From assembly GCA_018398815.1 (NCBI GenBank), contig CM031609.1:36341909-36405908 (forward strand): DNA of 64,000 nt, read 5' to 3'. The position numbers and the translations under genes are program-made. The notes under the pieces are model-generated. The model made no database searches. It had not been told where the DNA came from and was given only the letters and a program-made list of their open reading frames with translations. The stretch comes from Conus ventricosus. Taxonomy: Eukaryota; Mollusca; Gastropoda; Neogastropoda; Conidae. Numbering within the stretch: the stretch's first letter is position 1; each line of letters begins with the position of its first letter. Positions 53,410-64,000 of the stretch are shown here, piece by piece.

Positions 53410-56297
53410 AACATTCAGGGGTGGGAACTGGTAACAAACAAAAAGAGGAAATCTAGGGGGGCCCGGGGGCACCCCCCCCGGAAAATTTTTTTTTTTTAAG
53501 GATGCTTTATTGTGCAATTGGTGTATTTTGGGAAATAAAAAAACTTAGGGAGCATAAAATATGTTTTTTTTGGGGCACGGTTTATTATAGATCCATGCAA
53601 ACATTACAAAAATATCACCTACTTCAAAAAAAAAGAACTTAAAGGTCCCTTGCTTTGTTTACGGGATGAGCCCTTTTCCTGAGCTGGATGTGGTGTGCCC
53701 TCTGTGATTCACTCCGGTTGGTTTTTCCTGAGCTGGATGTGGTGCTGCCCTCTGTGGGGTTGCTAATGCTCCCTTGCTGGTGTTGGAATTAAAACCAGTT
53801 TTGGGTGTTGTTGTCTTTGGTGCTCCAAATCTTTGACTGGAAACGCTTTCTGGTTTTGCAGTTTGGATCTTTTCTTCTGCAAGGATCTTTGTTGCCTTTC
53901 TTTTGGACACTGTCTGTGACCCCTAGCTGTGATGAGCTCGTCCTTTATTTTTTTTTGTTATTTCCCCTTCCTTTCTTTGTTCTTTTCAAGCATGGACATG
54001 TTGGCAGTCAGTTTTCTTTCACAGACTCTTTTAGAGGATTTTTTTCCCCCAAAAACACTCAACAGCGTAATTTCCTTGCGAAAAAAGAAATTTTTTTCCA
54101 GTTGGGGGCGAAATTTTTCTGTCTTTCCCTGTTTTTGCCTTTGTCTATGATTCAGACTCGCTGAAACGACGACTAAACCCAACGGTCCATGAAGCAGCAA
54201 AGGCGCTTAATGCCTAGTCAACAAAGGTTTCACCTCACTTTTTTAACGGTTCCACCATGAGTCAATCCTGGTGCCTCTTTTTCTGGAGTTTTCGTTCAAA
54301 ATGAAATTTCCTCCTCTCTTGTCAACTGTTCTCTGGTGTCTGTTGTCCAGGCATCTACATTCCAATGTGTTGTTTGGGTTTTGTCCGAGTTTTGATCTTG
54401 GTCTTGGTGGTTTTTCCGGTAGCAGTGTTTGATTTTCAGGGAAAGGGATTTTTTCCCCGTAGACAGCGAACTTCCTCAATAAATGGACCCCGGGAAATAA
54501 CCCATCAGCACTGGATTTTCCAGGGGCATCTTTTGAAAAAGTGTACCAAAAGGGATTTAACCCTTCCTAACCCTTTTTCCAAAAACTCTCTTCCCCAGCT
54601 GTTCCTTTTTTTTGGGGCGTGATGTCTTCATTTGGACCCGACAAAAGGGCTTGTCAGGAAGCTGGTTGCTTTTGCTTTACTTCAAGTTCTTTCAGTTGCC
54701 TTGGTCCCCCTTCCGGGACACCCCGGTTAATGAAACAGTTTTGAATTCTTTGACAGTTCTTTTTTTTGGGGATTGTAGTTCGCAGGGACGGATCTTTAGC
54801 TGGAAAACAGCACGACTGGTAAAAGGATGGGCAACATGAGAGTAGGGTTTAAAATCATCTCAGTCTTGTTCTCTGGATAAAAATTTTACAACCAGTCTAT
54901 ATTTCCTACCCTTTCCCCTTCTTTTGTCTTTGATAAAAAAGATTTTCCCCTTCTTCCTGCCAGTTTTTCCCGGTGGTTGGAAATGGCGGTTTTTGCGTTT
55001 TTAAACATTTCTTTTTTTAAAGATGTTGTAAAATTATCCTTGTAAGATCTCTGTTGATCTTCAAAAAGAGAAGTAAAAAAAATGGGTCAATAAAAATGCG
55101 AAGGGTTCCTGTCTCCAAAAAAAGCAGCCCCGATTTGAAAAAAACTGTCTGGTTTTGTGGGCTTGCTATAAAGGAGTACAGATCTTGGCCAGCAAATCTC
55201 TTGGAAGTAGACCACTCAAAATCTGATGCAGTTTTTTTCACGTGTTCAAATGCCTTTAATGCGGCACGAATTTTTGGCGATTATGTGCATGATGGATGGT
55301 CGCCACCCACATCAAGGAGATGGGGGTTTCCTTTCCCTTATTTTTTTTTAAGGCATTTTTTTGATCCTTCATTACTCTGCAGAGCCCATAAACATACCCA
55401 GGGGGTTTTTAAAAAGGAAAGGGTCAAAATGTAAAAATTTTTTCAATTTGGGAACAATGCTTCCTTGTCATTCTTGTAACAACAAATGGGTGGTGATTGT
55501 CACATTTTCTTTGCAGGGGTTTTGAAAAATGATGACTGAACTTTACCACTTTCTGTTGTTTGCGTTCATTGCCTCATTAAATTCAATGAAAAATGGTGGC
55601 CCCTTTAACTGCCCAAATTTAAAGTTTTCAAACGTCTGAGCTAACCCGTATTTCAATTTGTAGGAAGTGCAGTCCGATCCATGGACTTTTTCTCTAAGAC
55701 TTTTTGATCTGTTGCAAAGCCTGTGCAAATCATCTTTGGTCCCTAGAGAAGGCAGACTTCTTGAAGAAATAAAAACCAGCTGGCCTCACTTTTTTCCCCC
55801 CGTCTTTTCAAAGGAGTGAAGGTATGTCTTCTCTCCTTTCGTGGTGCTGATTTTTGGAAGCGGGATTTGCCCCATGATTCTTGGCCAAAACAGGATTCCC
55901 TGAGATGCATTAAAAAAAATTTTTTTAAAAAGAATGAGGTGCACAATTTTGTGGTGTATTTCTGTGGTGTGTGTGTGTGTGGTGTGTGTGTGTGTTGTGT
56001 GTGTGTGTTATGTGTGTGTTGTGTGGGGTTTTTGTGTGTAGTGGTGTGGTGTGTGTGTGTGTAAATGCGTGTGTGCATTATACATTTTTGTGGTGATTTC
56101 GGTGTGTGTGGTGTGTGTGTTTGTGTGTGTGTACGTGGTGTGGTGTGTGTGTGTGTGTGTATGTGTGTGTGGTGTGTGTGTTGTGTGTGTGTGTGTGTGT
56201 GTGTTGGGTGGGTGTGGTGTGTGTGGTGTGTGTGCATGTGTGAATGCCTGTGTGCATAACAATTTTGTGTGTATATTCTGTGTGTGTGCGTGTGTGT

Positions 56298-56348
<51 letters not shown>

Positions 56349-57105
56349 TGTGTGTGTGTGGTGTGCTGGGGAAATGCGGGGTTGTGTTTAAATTTTGGTA
56401 GGTTATTTGTGTGTGGTGTGTGTGTGAGGAGGGTGGAGTCGACAGAGAGAGTCAGAAGAGAGAGAGGAGAAGAGAGAGAGAGGGGGGAGGAGAGAGGGGG
56501 GGGGAGAGAGAGGAGAGGGAGAGGAGGGGGAAAGAGAGAGGGGAGGGAGGGAGAGAGAGGGGGGGGGGAGAGAGGGGGGGAGAGAGGGAGGGGGGAGAGA
56601 GGGAGACAGGGACAGGGAGAGAGACAAGGGGGAGAGAGAGTAGAGAGTGTTCCCTTTCAAGTGGGTGTTTTCCCGGGAAAGTTTGACACGCTTTTGTGTT
56701 GGCACTTTTCACTGGTTTTGCAGGGCAACAAGCCCAGATGGAGTGTTGTTTTTTTTCCCCAAGAGACAAAAAAGGGGCCCCGGACCCGAATTTTTTATGA
56801 TGTACCAGCCTTTGTTGTTGGTCTTCTCCATCCACCCCATCTCCAGGGGTTTTTATTTGTTTTCGTAAAAATTCTAAAGCCCCGCTTTTCGTGTCTGTCG
56901 GTAGCCTTTTTAAATGTTCCCACGTTTTTGCGGGAAAATTAGGCACTTATCCTGTAGACGGGCATTGATTCCCAAAATGCCGAAACCCGAAAAAGAGGTG
57001 GCCCTATCCCCGCGAATTTTTTTCCGAGGAAAAAACTTTCAATCCGAGGGAAATCTTTGCTTCTACGCGGAAAATCGCGGATCGAGGAAAATTCCCCCCC
57101 TAAAA
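53410..57105 (-). pseudogene. Degraded copy of the hAT element and transposase
   Basis: It corresponds to 43647-47616. The left end caggggtgggaactgg is intact at about 53418. The right end (near 57100) has lost the clear CACCCCTG terminus. The transposase can be followed only in short pieces (KSLREKVHGSDCTSYKLKYG, LAQTFENFKF, FEWSTSKRFAGQDLYS). The (GT)n/(GA)n intron is at about 55965-56640. No element-specific change is visible beyond random indels. Confidence 0.8.
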
Positions 57106-57915
57106 CATTTGATGAAAGATACATCACTGTTTGGGGGGGGGGGGGGGGGGGTGTAATCCAACCCTGTAACTTTGATACAGACCCAACCACTGTTTGGGGG
57201 GGGGGGGGGGGGGGGGGTTTATCCAAGCCTGTAACTTTGTGAGTCCCCCCTTTTTGGGGGGGGGGGGGGGGGGGGGGGGTAATCAACCCTGTAAATTTTG
57301 ATACAACACACCACTGTTTGGGGGGGGGTGGGGGGGGGGTGGGGTACCAAAACCCAGTAACATTTGATGGATCCACACCACTGTTTGGGGGGGTTTTTTA
57401 AATCCAAGCCTTAACATTTGATACGATCACCCCACTGTTTGGGGGGGGGGGGGTATCCAACCCTTGAACATTTGATACAGATCCACATCCGCTGGGGGGG
57501 GGGGGGGGGGGGGGGGGTACCCAAACCCTTTAAATTTTGATACAGTCCACACCCGTTTGGGAGGGGGGGGGCGGGTATCCAAAGCCTTAACATTTGATAC
57601 AGATCACACCACGCTTGGGGAGGAGGGGGGGGTTGTCAACCCTGTAATTTTTGTAAGATCCACACACAGCTCGGGGGGAGGGGGGGGTTTTGTTATCCAA
57701 CCCTGTAAATTTGTTACAATCCCCCACAGTTTGGGGGAGGGGGGGGGGTGTTCCCCAACCCTGTAACATTTGTCGACCCACCCACAGCTCGGGGGAGGAG
57801 GGGGGTGTTTTAAACCCCGTAAATTTGATACAGATCCACACCCATCTGGGGAGGGGGGGGTGTTACCCAACCCTGTAACATTTGTCGCCCAAACCCACTG
57901 TTTGGGGAAGGGGGG
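57106..57915 (+). repeat. Degraded copy of minisatellite block 3
   Basis: Units tatccaaccctgtaac..gatacagatccacaccac with G-runs, matching 47617-48455 unit for unit but with frequent single-base losses. Confidence 0.9.
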
Positions 57916-59450
57916 GAAGGGTAAAAAGATAATGTTGTTTATAGCCGCGAGCAAAAGGGGCCACTAGGGCTGTCACCCCCTTTAAAAATAAATTCACCAG
58001 TCTTTTAAAAAAATTTTAAAAAATTAAAAAAAACCCTTTCCCTTTTTTTTTAAATGACATGTCTAAAAAACGACCAGAAACTTTTTTAAAAATTTCTTTC
58101 TTCCGTAAAATCTTAAATCAGAGAAAAAATTTTAAATCCAGGGGTTCCATGACTTTTTAGTTTTTGGTCAAAAAAGCCGCCCCCGCAAAAATTGCGTCGC
58201 GCTAAAAAATGGTAAAAAGTAAACTGTACTACCCCCGTTAAAAACGCTCGAATGTTTTTTTGGCCAACGGCCCGGGATGACGTGTGTGGTGGGAAGTCAA
58301 AACGATTCCGATTGGAAGGGCACCTCGCAGCGCGGGAAAGATTTCCATTTTATTTGGGGGGAAAAAGGATGAGGGTTTTGGAAATCTTGATCTAGAAAAA
58401 AATCACCCTCCAAAGAGTAAAATTGCTGACACACGGGGCCCCCCGCCCGACGTTCGGAGTCCCGGGTTTCAAACCCCGATCCCAAACGGAGCGTCTGTTT
58501 TGTAAAGTAGTCCAAAACGGATTCGGACCCGTTGCCCGCCGTTCGAGATACCCCGTGTCTATTCGAAACGGACAGTGTATCCTAACCCAATCAACGTGTT
58601 TGAGGAAAAACCCCCATGAAAAGGAAAAAATGGCGTCGCCCGCAAGGGTCGGACTGTCCGATTCGGAGACAACATTTGATTGAATCGTACAAGGCCATGA
58701 TGTGTTTTGGGAAATGTCAACTCAAAAAATTATAAGAATCAAATTTTAAAAAAAAAATTTCGTATCAAATTGTACGCCCTTTGAAGGGCTGGGGGATAAA
58801 ACTCGAAAGGTTTAAAAACTCGCATATAGGTGGCCGCACAGGTTCAAACTTTTTCGGAAGAAAACTCCGTTTTCGACATGACTGGTGGGAGCGCACGGTT
58901 CAAATTTTCGTCTCAACCGTGGGCGGGGGGCTCATTTGTCGCGGTCAACAGTCTGCTGTAGGTCTGTGCCGTGTTTGCCCTCTAAATGGCGGTGGGTTTG
59001 GGAAAAAAGGGTCCTGGGAAAAATTGCGTCGCTAAACGCACGGCCGCGAAAAAAGCGTAGGAAGGAAAAAAAAGCATAATTCGCAAATTTTGAAAATAAA
59101 GGAAAAACCCCTTTAATCTCTCTAAAAAACTGAGGATCACGTCAGGGGGGACATTAAAACAGGATCTTCATGGACTCCGCTGAAAATGTTTTGTGTCTCA
59201 CATTGTGCAAATCCCAACATCAAAAAAGAACTGTTTCATTGGAGTGGCGCATGCATGGAATGCCACTGGCTTCTTCACTTTTTAAAAAGGGTAGGAATGG
59301 GTTTAAAATATGATGGCGGTGTGCACCCGGCACAAACCGTTTCCCTCTTTACGACCCCCGATTTAGATGGGGGAAGTCCTTAAGGTTTGGACGGTCTGAA
59401 GAGTTTGTTACTGGGCGGGTGTTAAATCCCCCTGCCAGGGTCTTACAAAT
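57916..59450 (-). mobile_element. Degraded copy of the LINE fragment with nested MADF-bearing TIR element
   Basis: It corresponds to 48456-50071. The nested element begins ccaggggttccatgac at about 58139. The MADF-like start is readable as ATGGCGTCG near 58629, with a broken frame after about 18 codons. The 3' terminus of the nested element (aataaaggaaaaacccct near 59105) is corrupted. Confidence 0.8.
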
Positions 59451-59917
59451 GTATCCAACCCTGTAACTTTTTGATACAGTCCACACCACTGTTTGGGGAA
59501 GGAGGGGAGTGGGTGTTATAAAAACCCTGTAACATTTAAACAGATCCACAGACCCCCCTGGGGAAGGGGGGAAAAGGGGTGTTATCAAACCTGAAACTTT
59601 TTTTCGATCCAAGATGTTTGGGAAAAGGAGGGGAGTGGGGTTATCCCCCCTGTAACATTTAAATAGATCCCCCGCCGTTCGGGGGAAAGGGGGGAGTGGG
59701 CGTTTTTAACCCTGCAACATTTAATACAGTCAACCACTGTTCTGGGGAAGGAGGGGCGTGGGCTTTACCCCAACCCTGTAACATTTGATACAGACCACAC
59801 CAGTTCGGGGAAAAGGGGGGAGGGGGTTTACCCAACCCCTGAAACTTTGTACAGATCCACCCCTGCTCGGGGGGGGAGTTAAAATTGAACCTTTGTTGTA
59901 GCCCAAATCATTGTATC

Positions 59918-59951
<34 letters not shown>

Positions 59952-60055
59952 TGCAACCCTGAAAATTTTTTTGGCCAATCCACTTAACGTTGGGGGGGGG
60001 GTGGGGGGGGGGCATCCAACATACATTTGTACAGTCCAACCATGCCCGGGGTTTT
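59451..60055 (+). repeat. Degraded copy of minisatellite block 4
   Basis: It matches 50072-50705 in unit order, ending at cggggtttttgcagacaaac, which replaces cggggctatatagcagacaa. Confidence 0.9.
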
Positions 60056-60147
60056 TGCAGACAAACAAACAAAAAGAAACCCATACAAAACAAATTTTGC
60101 TATTTAACTTTCCATACAGAGGCAGGTAAGCTGCCCATGACCTCAGT

Positions 60148-60246
60148 TCGACGGCCTTCAAAAAGAAGGGGGAGCTGCAAATGTCTGTCGATGAGCTTTG
60201 ATCGGTCAGGGAAATCTGTGTTCGAGGAAGCCGACGGGCTCTGTAC
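60148..60246 (-). pseudogene. Degraded copy of the GLG1 33-codon exon
   Basis: Minus-strand equivalent of 50892-50794. The motifs gtcgaactgaggtcatggg and ttcctcgaacac are recognisable, but several one-base deletions destroy the frame. If copy 2 is an artefact, this exon does not exist separately. Confidence 0.75.
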
Positions 60247-61189
60247 CAAAAAAAAATTTGTATCAGAGACACGGTTGAAATTTTCATACGAAAAAAAAAT
60301 TTCCCCCTATGTTTCTGTTACAAAACCCCAAAAAGCAGAGGGAAAAACCCCCCCTTTTAAGTCTGTAAAAATTTTTTAAGTGGCTGCAAATCCTTGAAAA
60401 TTGTTAGAGCCCTGCAACCCCATAGCTGAAAGCACAGTTCCCCAATACAACACACACACCACACACACACACCAACCACACAACACAAAACAAAAAAAAT
60501 ACACTCACACACAAATAACAATGGAATTAAGGCAAGGGTTCACACAACAATACAAATAACAATGGTATTAAGGCAAGAGGTACACAAAACAACACACACA
60601 AAAACAAGGATTTTAAAGGCAAGGCCCCACACGCACGCCACACCCAACAACCGTATCCTGTGCAAATTTCTATGTATAAACTCAAAAGTATGGGTAAATT
60701 CAAAAAACCAAAGCCGTGGTAAAAAATTTTAGTGTTAACAAATTGTAGGTTTTTAAGGCCCGTAGGGAGAAAGACAAAACCCCAAAAACTGACCCCCAAC
60801 AACCCTTTCCCAAAGTAGAGAGGAGGGGAAGTGGTTTTATTTTCCCTGCAGCCAAAAGTTCAAAATGGACAAAAGAAAGAAAGAAAAAAAAAAAAGAAGG
60901 AGGGAAAATGAAAGAACAGGAAAGACTAGAAGGGAAAATTTTTTTTTAAAGGGAAAAAAAGAAAGAAGTGAAGAAAAAAAAGGGGAATGATGAAAGGAGG
61001 GAAAAAAAGAAGGGATAAAGAGAGAAGTAAAGAATACAGAGATTACAACAAAAAAAATAAAGGAGAAAACAAAGAATAAGAGATTAAAAAACTGAAAATA
61101 AAGGAGTAAAAAAATGGTTGTTAACACTGTAAAAAAACTGCCTTGCGATGAACGGGAAACCATGGAAATTAACTTAGGCACAGATCCCC

Positions 61190-61350
61190 CAAAACTGCCC
61201 TTGATACAAACTGCTGTTTCAGACAACGATGACCTTGCCCCCCAACTTGGCATCTTGTTAGCCTTGGCAATCACATCCGAGCAAAACTTGGGTATATCTT
61301 GTTGACAGCTCTTCTGCAGCGGGGTTTCGCGAATCGGGGCCAAAAACCAG
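61190..61350 (-). pseudogene. Degraded copy of the GLG1 exon at 51880-52034
   Basis: The minus-strand frame still gives LQKSCQQDIPKFCSDVIAKA and then shifts where 'aacaatgatgcc' lost two bases. The C-terminal part reads SETAVCIKG instead of CLKQQFAIK. The donor is also altered (aagggcag in place of aaggtcag). This is consistent with raw-read error. Confidence 0.8.
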
Positions 61351-61377
61351 CACAACAACGTTTAATTTAAAGTATAT

Positions 61378-64000
61378 CCAGGCATGAATTAGAGCCCGTT
61401 TCTGGATCAATGTTCAGAAACAAGGAAATGATTTCTTTCACATTCCTGGTCTGTAATCATTCGGAAAGGGTTTGCGTATGTTGGTTCCACGGGAATTCTC
61501 CTTAAGCTTTAAGCTTCCTTGTTACGACAAATTTGAGATTGGGTTTACAATGGTCGATTTATGTTCCCAACGTTTTTAAAAAATCCAGTGTAGGTGGTCC
61601 CCTGCTCAAAAGCTGAAAAATTCCCGGAGCAGGAATTCTGAATCTGACCAGCACGTACGACTCAAAAACGAGCAAAACAGCACATACACCCCTGCCAGAA
61701 GTTCAAACAAAAACCCCTAAACCACAAATTCAAAGCATGAGCACTCTCAGGAACCATCCTGTCCGTAAAAAAGGGCCCCACTACCTGGGAATTACTGGCT
61801 ACACTGCATCCAAGGTTAAAACCCCAGCTTGGTCTGGCTTCTAGATTTGTTTGGGGGTTAAGAACAAGATGAAAAGTTCAACAGAAAAAAAACTCCCCTT
61901 AGACTGTGTGTCTGGCGGAAGCAATGCGTGAAATTTGTGTAAATTCTCTCCCCTTTCCCCTTTTCAAGCAGTCAAAAAATCTCTGGTTCTGTCCCTGTGT
62001 TCACAGTAATGCTAAAACACAAAAGAAAAATCCATAAAGAAAATGGACCTTTTTAACATCCACCACTAAAAAAATAACAATGGATTCCCAAACGCAAAAA
62101 ACGGGAAAATGTTGAATGTCAAATTAAAAAGGGCATTGGTCACTGAATTACTTCTGATACATCTTCTGGTATGTAGAAAAGTGTATGAAATTTTTACCTT
62201 TAACTTTAATCTTTCCTTGTATAGGATGTCAGACCCCTTTAAAAGAAGAAAAGAATGCACAAAAAAAAGAAAAAAAAATGTGGGGGGAGGGGACAGGGGG
62301 AGAGGGAGAGAGGGTTTGAGACAAAAAGAACTGGTCCCCAAGTGCATGAAAAGTTTCCATGACAACTAGGAAAATCAGGGCCCCAAAAAGTTTGTGTATG
62401 TTGTTTGGTGATGCGTTTTGTAAATGTGTGCAATGTCTGTGTTTGTGTGGCTGTGGATTTAAGCTGTTTCTTTATGTGTCAAGGGCTACCAAGTACTGTC
62501 TGAATTTAAAAACTGTGCTAGCAGCACAAAAGCACAAATCCAAACTCACTTGATCATTTTTTTTGCAAGTATGCAAAAAGGGGTAATCTGAAATGGCAAA
62601 CTCTTCTTTTGTTGACAAAAAAGTAAAGGGTTTTCGAAATGCAACAACAAATGCATTTCCTTAGCACAAAGCAGCACAAAACCTACTGCACATGAAAAAA
62701 AATCCAGAGGAAAATGAAGTGATCACAGCAGGGCGCTGTCTTTTCCAAAGTGCGGCCACAACTTGCCCAGTGTCAACTGCCCTGAAAAGGTTTTTGGTGT
62801 TCTGCTGGGTTTTTGGGGAAAAAACCCCAACTAAAAGGAATTTTTGCCATTTAATTTTGGGTTTGGAAATTCCTCTCACAAAACTTCCATGCTAGGAATT
62901 CAATTAAGGGCAGCATATTTTCTTCTGCGCCAGAGAAGGAAAAAGAGTTTTGAAGAAATCAAAAAAAACCTTTTTTGTCTGCCCCCAAATATTCTGGAAA
63001 CAAAAGTCAAAAACCACAATCTGGTGGGGTTTAAGCTTTATTTCCCCCTTCTCCGCCCGTCTGAAACATTTTTTTTACGAGTATGTCCTTGGCTCTTTCA
63101 AACATCTCTACTCTACTTCTCACCGTGCCCCCCTTTAATGAGTCACATCCCTTCTGCTTGTGTTAAAAAAATCTGGGATTAAAGCTTATTTTTGTATGTA
63201 CCCCTCTGGTTCACACTGCAGCCATCCTCAGAAAAAAGCTATCATACCTTGTTTTGCGCAATTTTAAAAAACCCCACTTTACCTTGAATAAAAAGCATGA
63301 GAGATCACTTTCCAATTTTGTTTTAATTTTTTTTGGGGGTTTTTTTTTTTTGAACTGAACTTTTCTCCCCAATTTAAAACAGCAGGGCACGAGACTTTTT
63401 CTTTCATTTTTTTGACTAATGCAATGACGATGAAAAACATAATACAAAAAAGCTCCTTTGGTTTAAACTAAAAACAGGGCTGAATTCGCAATTTTTTTCA
63501 CAATATTCCCCTTTAGTCAACAGGCAGCAGCCTGTACAAAAACCCAACTTGGATTTTGAGTAACACTCTCGACACACCCATTACTTGGATAAATCGACTG
63601 ATTTTTCCAGCCGCCAAATTTGACCTCAAAAATAAAATTTGGATACAAAACCCGGGCAAGGCTGAAAATCCCCAAAAAAAATGTTTAAGGGAAAAGAACC
63701 AAAAAGCTGGGCTCACCCTCACCACAGTAGCTGGCGTTTGCTTATTTTTTGCAGATTCTTTTACAGAGAACAGAATGGATATTGAAGCATAAAAATTAAG
63801 TCACACAATATCGGCGCCGAAAAAAAAAGAAACTTACCTCTTCTTGAACGAAGCTTAGGCTTTTTCCCCCTGGCTTTTTTGTTTTTTTTCAGCATTCCAG
63901 TACTGCAAACAACGGGGTAAATATTTCGAAATTTTGGGTGAAAACAGAAGTCCTCACACCACAAAAAATCGTTTCCAAAAAATGTTAAACCCCAATCATA
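61378..64000. other. Low-confidence sequence upstream of GLG1, no exon found
   Basis: It follows the end of the second copy and should be the true continuation of the GLG1 intron (agtatatccaggcatgaatt). The sequence is full of aaaa/cccc/tttt/gggg blocks like the error-rich copy before it, so real exons may be unreadable. A minus-strand ORF at 63964-63761 (KKNKKARGKKPKLRSRRGKF) ends next to a plausible acetacct-type donor, but it has no recognised domain. No tandem or terminal repeats were seen. Confidence 0.45.

Larger units (their letters stand above)
52064..61377 (+). repeat. Second, indel-ridden copy of 42182-52063 (probable false assembly duplication)
   Basis: From 52064 the sequence repeats, in order, the DIRS recombinase end, the DIRS inverted repeats, the hAT element, the minisatellite, the LINE with its nested element, minisatellite block 4 and two GLG1 exons. 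It ends where copy 1 ended (acaacaacg..agtatat). It is about 9314 bp against 9882 bp. The losses are mostly one- or two-base deletions scattered everywhere, including exons, and compressed or inflated homopolymers. The start lies mid-ORF and the end mid-intron, with no flanking repeat at the joint. Confidence 0.9.

Noticed and set aside
52064..61377. Genuine ancient segmental duplication with pseudogenised GLG1 exons
   Set aside because: Differences are dominated by indels and homopolymer changes spread evenly, with boundaries mid-ORF and mid-intron; neutral divergence would be mostly substitutions. Kept as the less likely alternative.

Overview
The window is nuclear DNA from an animal. Its genes are split by GT..AG introns, and it carries abundant (CA)n, (CT)n and (TA)n microsatellites, long poly-G/poly-C tracts and several classes of eukaryotic transposon. 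A conserved Golgi gene (GLG1), a DIRS-type tyrosine recombinase, hAT relatives and CR1/Jockey- and I-type LINE remnants point to a marine invertebrate. A mollusc is my best guess, but nothing here proves it. No rRNA, tRNA, CRISPR array or bacterial-style operon was seen.

Left part (1-14.1 kb): degenerate tandem repeats (1-890) are followed by the 3' half of a plus-strand gene. I place six exons at about 3261-3420, 4585-4752, 6759-6809, 7249-8034, 9357-9588 and 13617-14049. Together they encode a possible membrane segment and a long, acidic, proline- and serine-rich cytoplasmic tail ending in a class I PDZ ligand (ETIV). The gene was not identified. Its reading frame is broken by single-base indels that all lie in short homopolymers, so consensus error is more likely than decay. 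A 5'-truncated LINE lies antisense in its last intron.

Middle (14-37.5 kb): no confident host exon. The main structure is an imperfect inverted repeat at about 19.09-23.59 kb with arms near 1 kb. Its left arm was later invaded by a hAT-like element (6-bp target duplication) and a piggyBac-like element (TTAA). A MITE sits inside a tandem repeat at 25.3 kb. Another 6-bp-duplication hAT-like element lies at 28.3-29.4 kb. Short tandem repeats and a hairpin follow.

Right part (37.5-64 kb): the last five exons of GLG1 (Golgi apparatus protein 1) lie on the minus strand at 52034-51880, 50892-50794, 40507-40240, 39565-39459 and 37679-37512. The ~10 kb intron between 40.5 and 50.8 kb is a transposon graveyard built on one G-rich minisatellite. 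A DIRS fragment, an almost complete hAT element with an intron-bearing transposase, and an I-type LINE tail have split that array. The LINE tail is itself split by a TIR element carrying a MADF-like ORF.

From 52064 the sequence restarts at the equivalent of about 42182 and repeats ~9.9 kb to 61377, in a shortened (~9.3 kb), indel-ridden form. Low-quality-looking sequence then continues to the window end. The copy begins mid-ORF and ends mid-intron, so the likeliest explanation is a false assembly duplication with an unpolished second copy, not a biological duplication.
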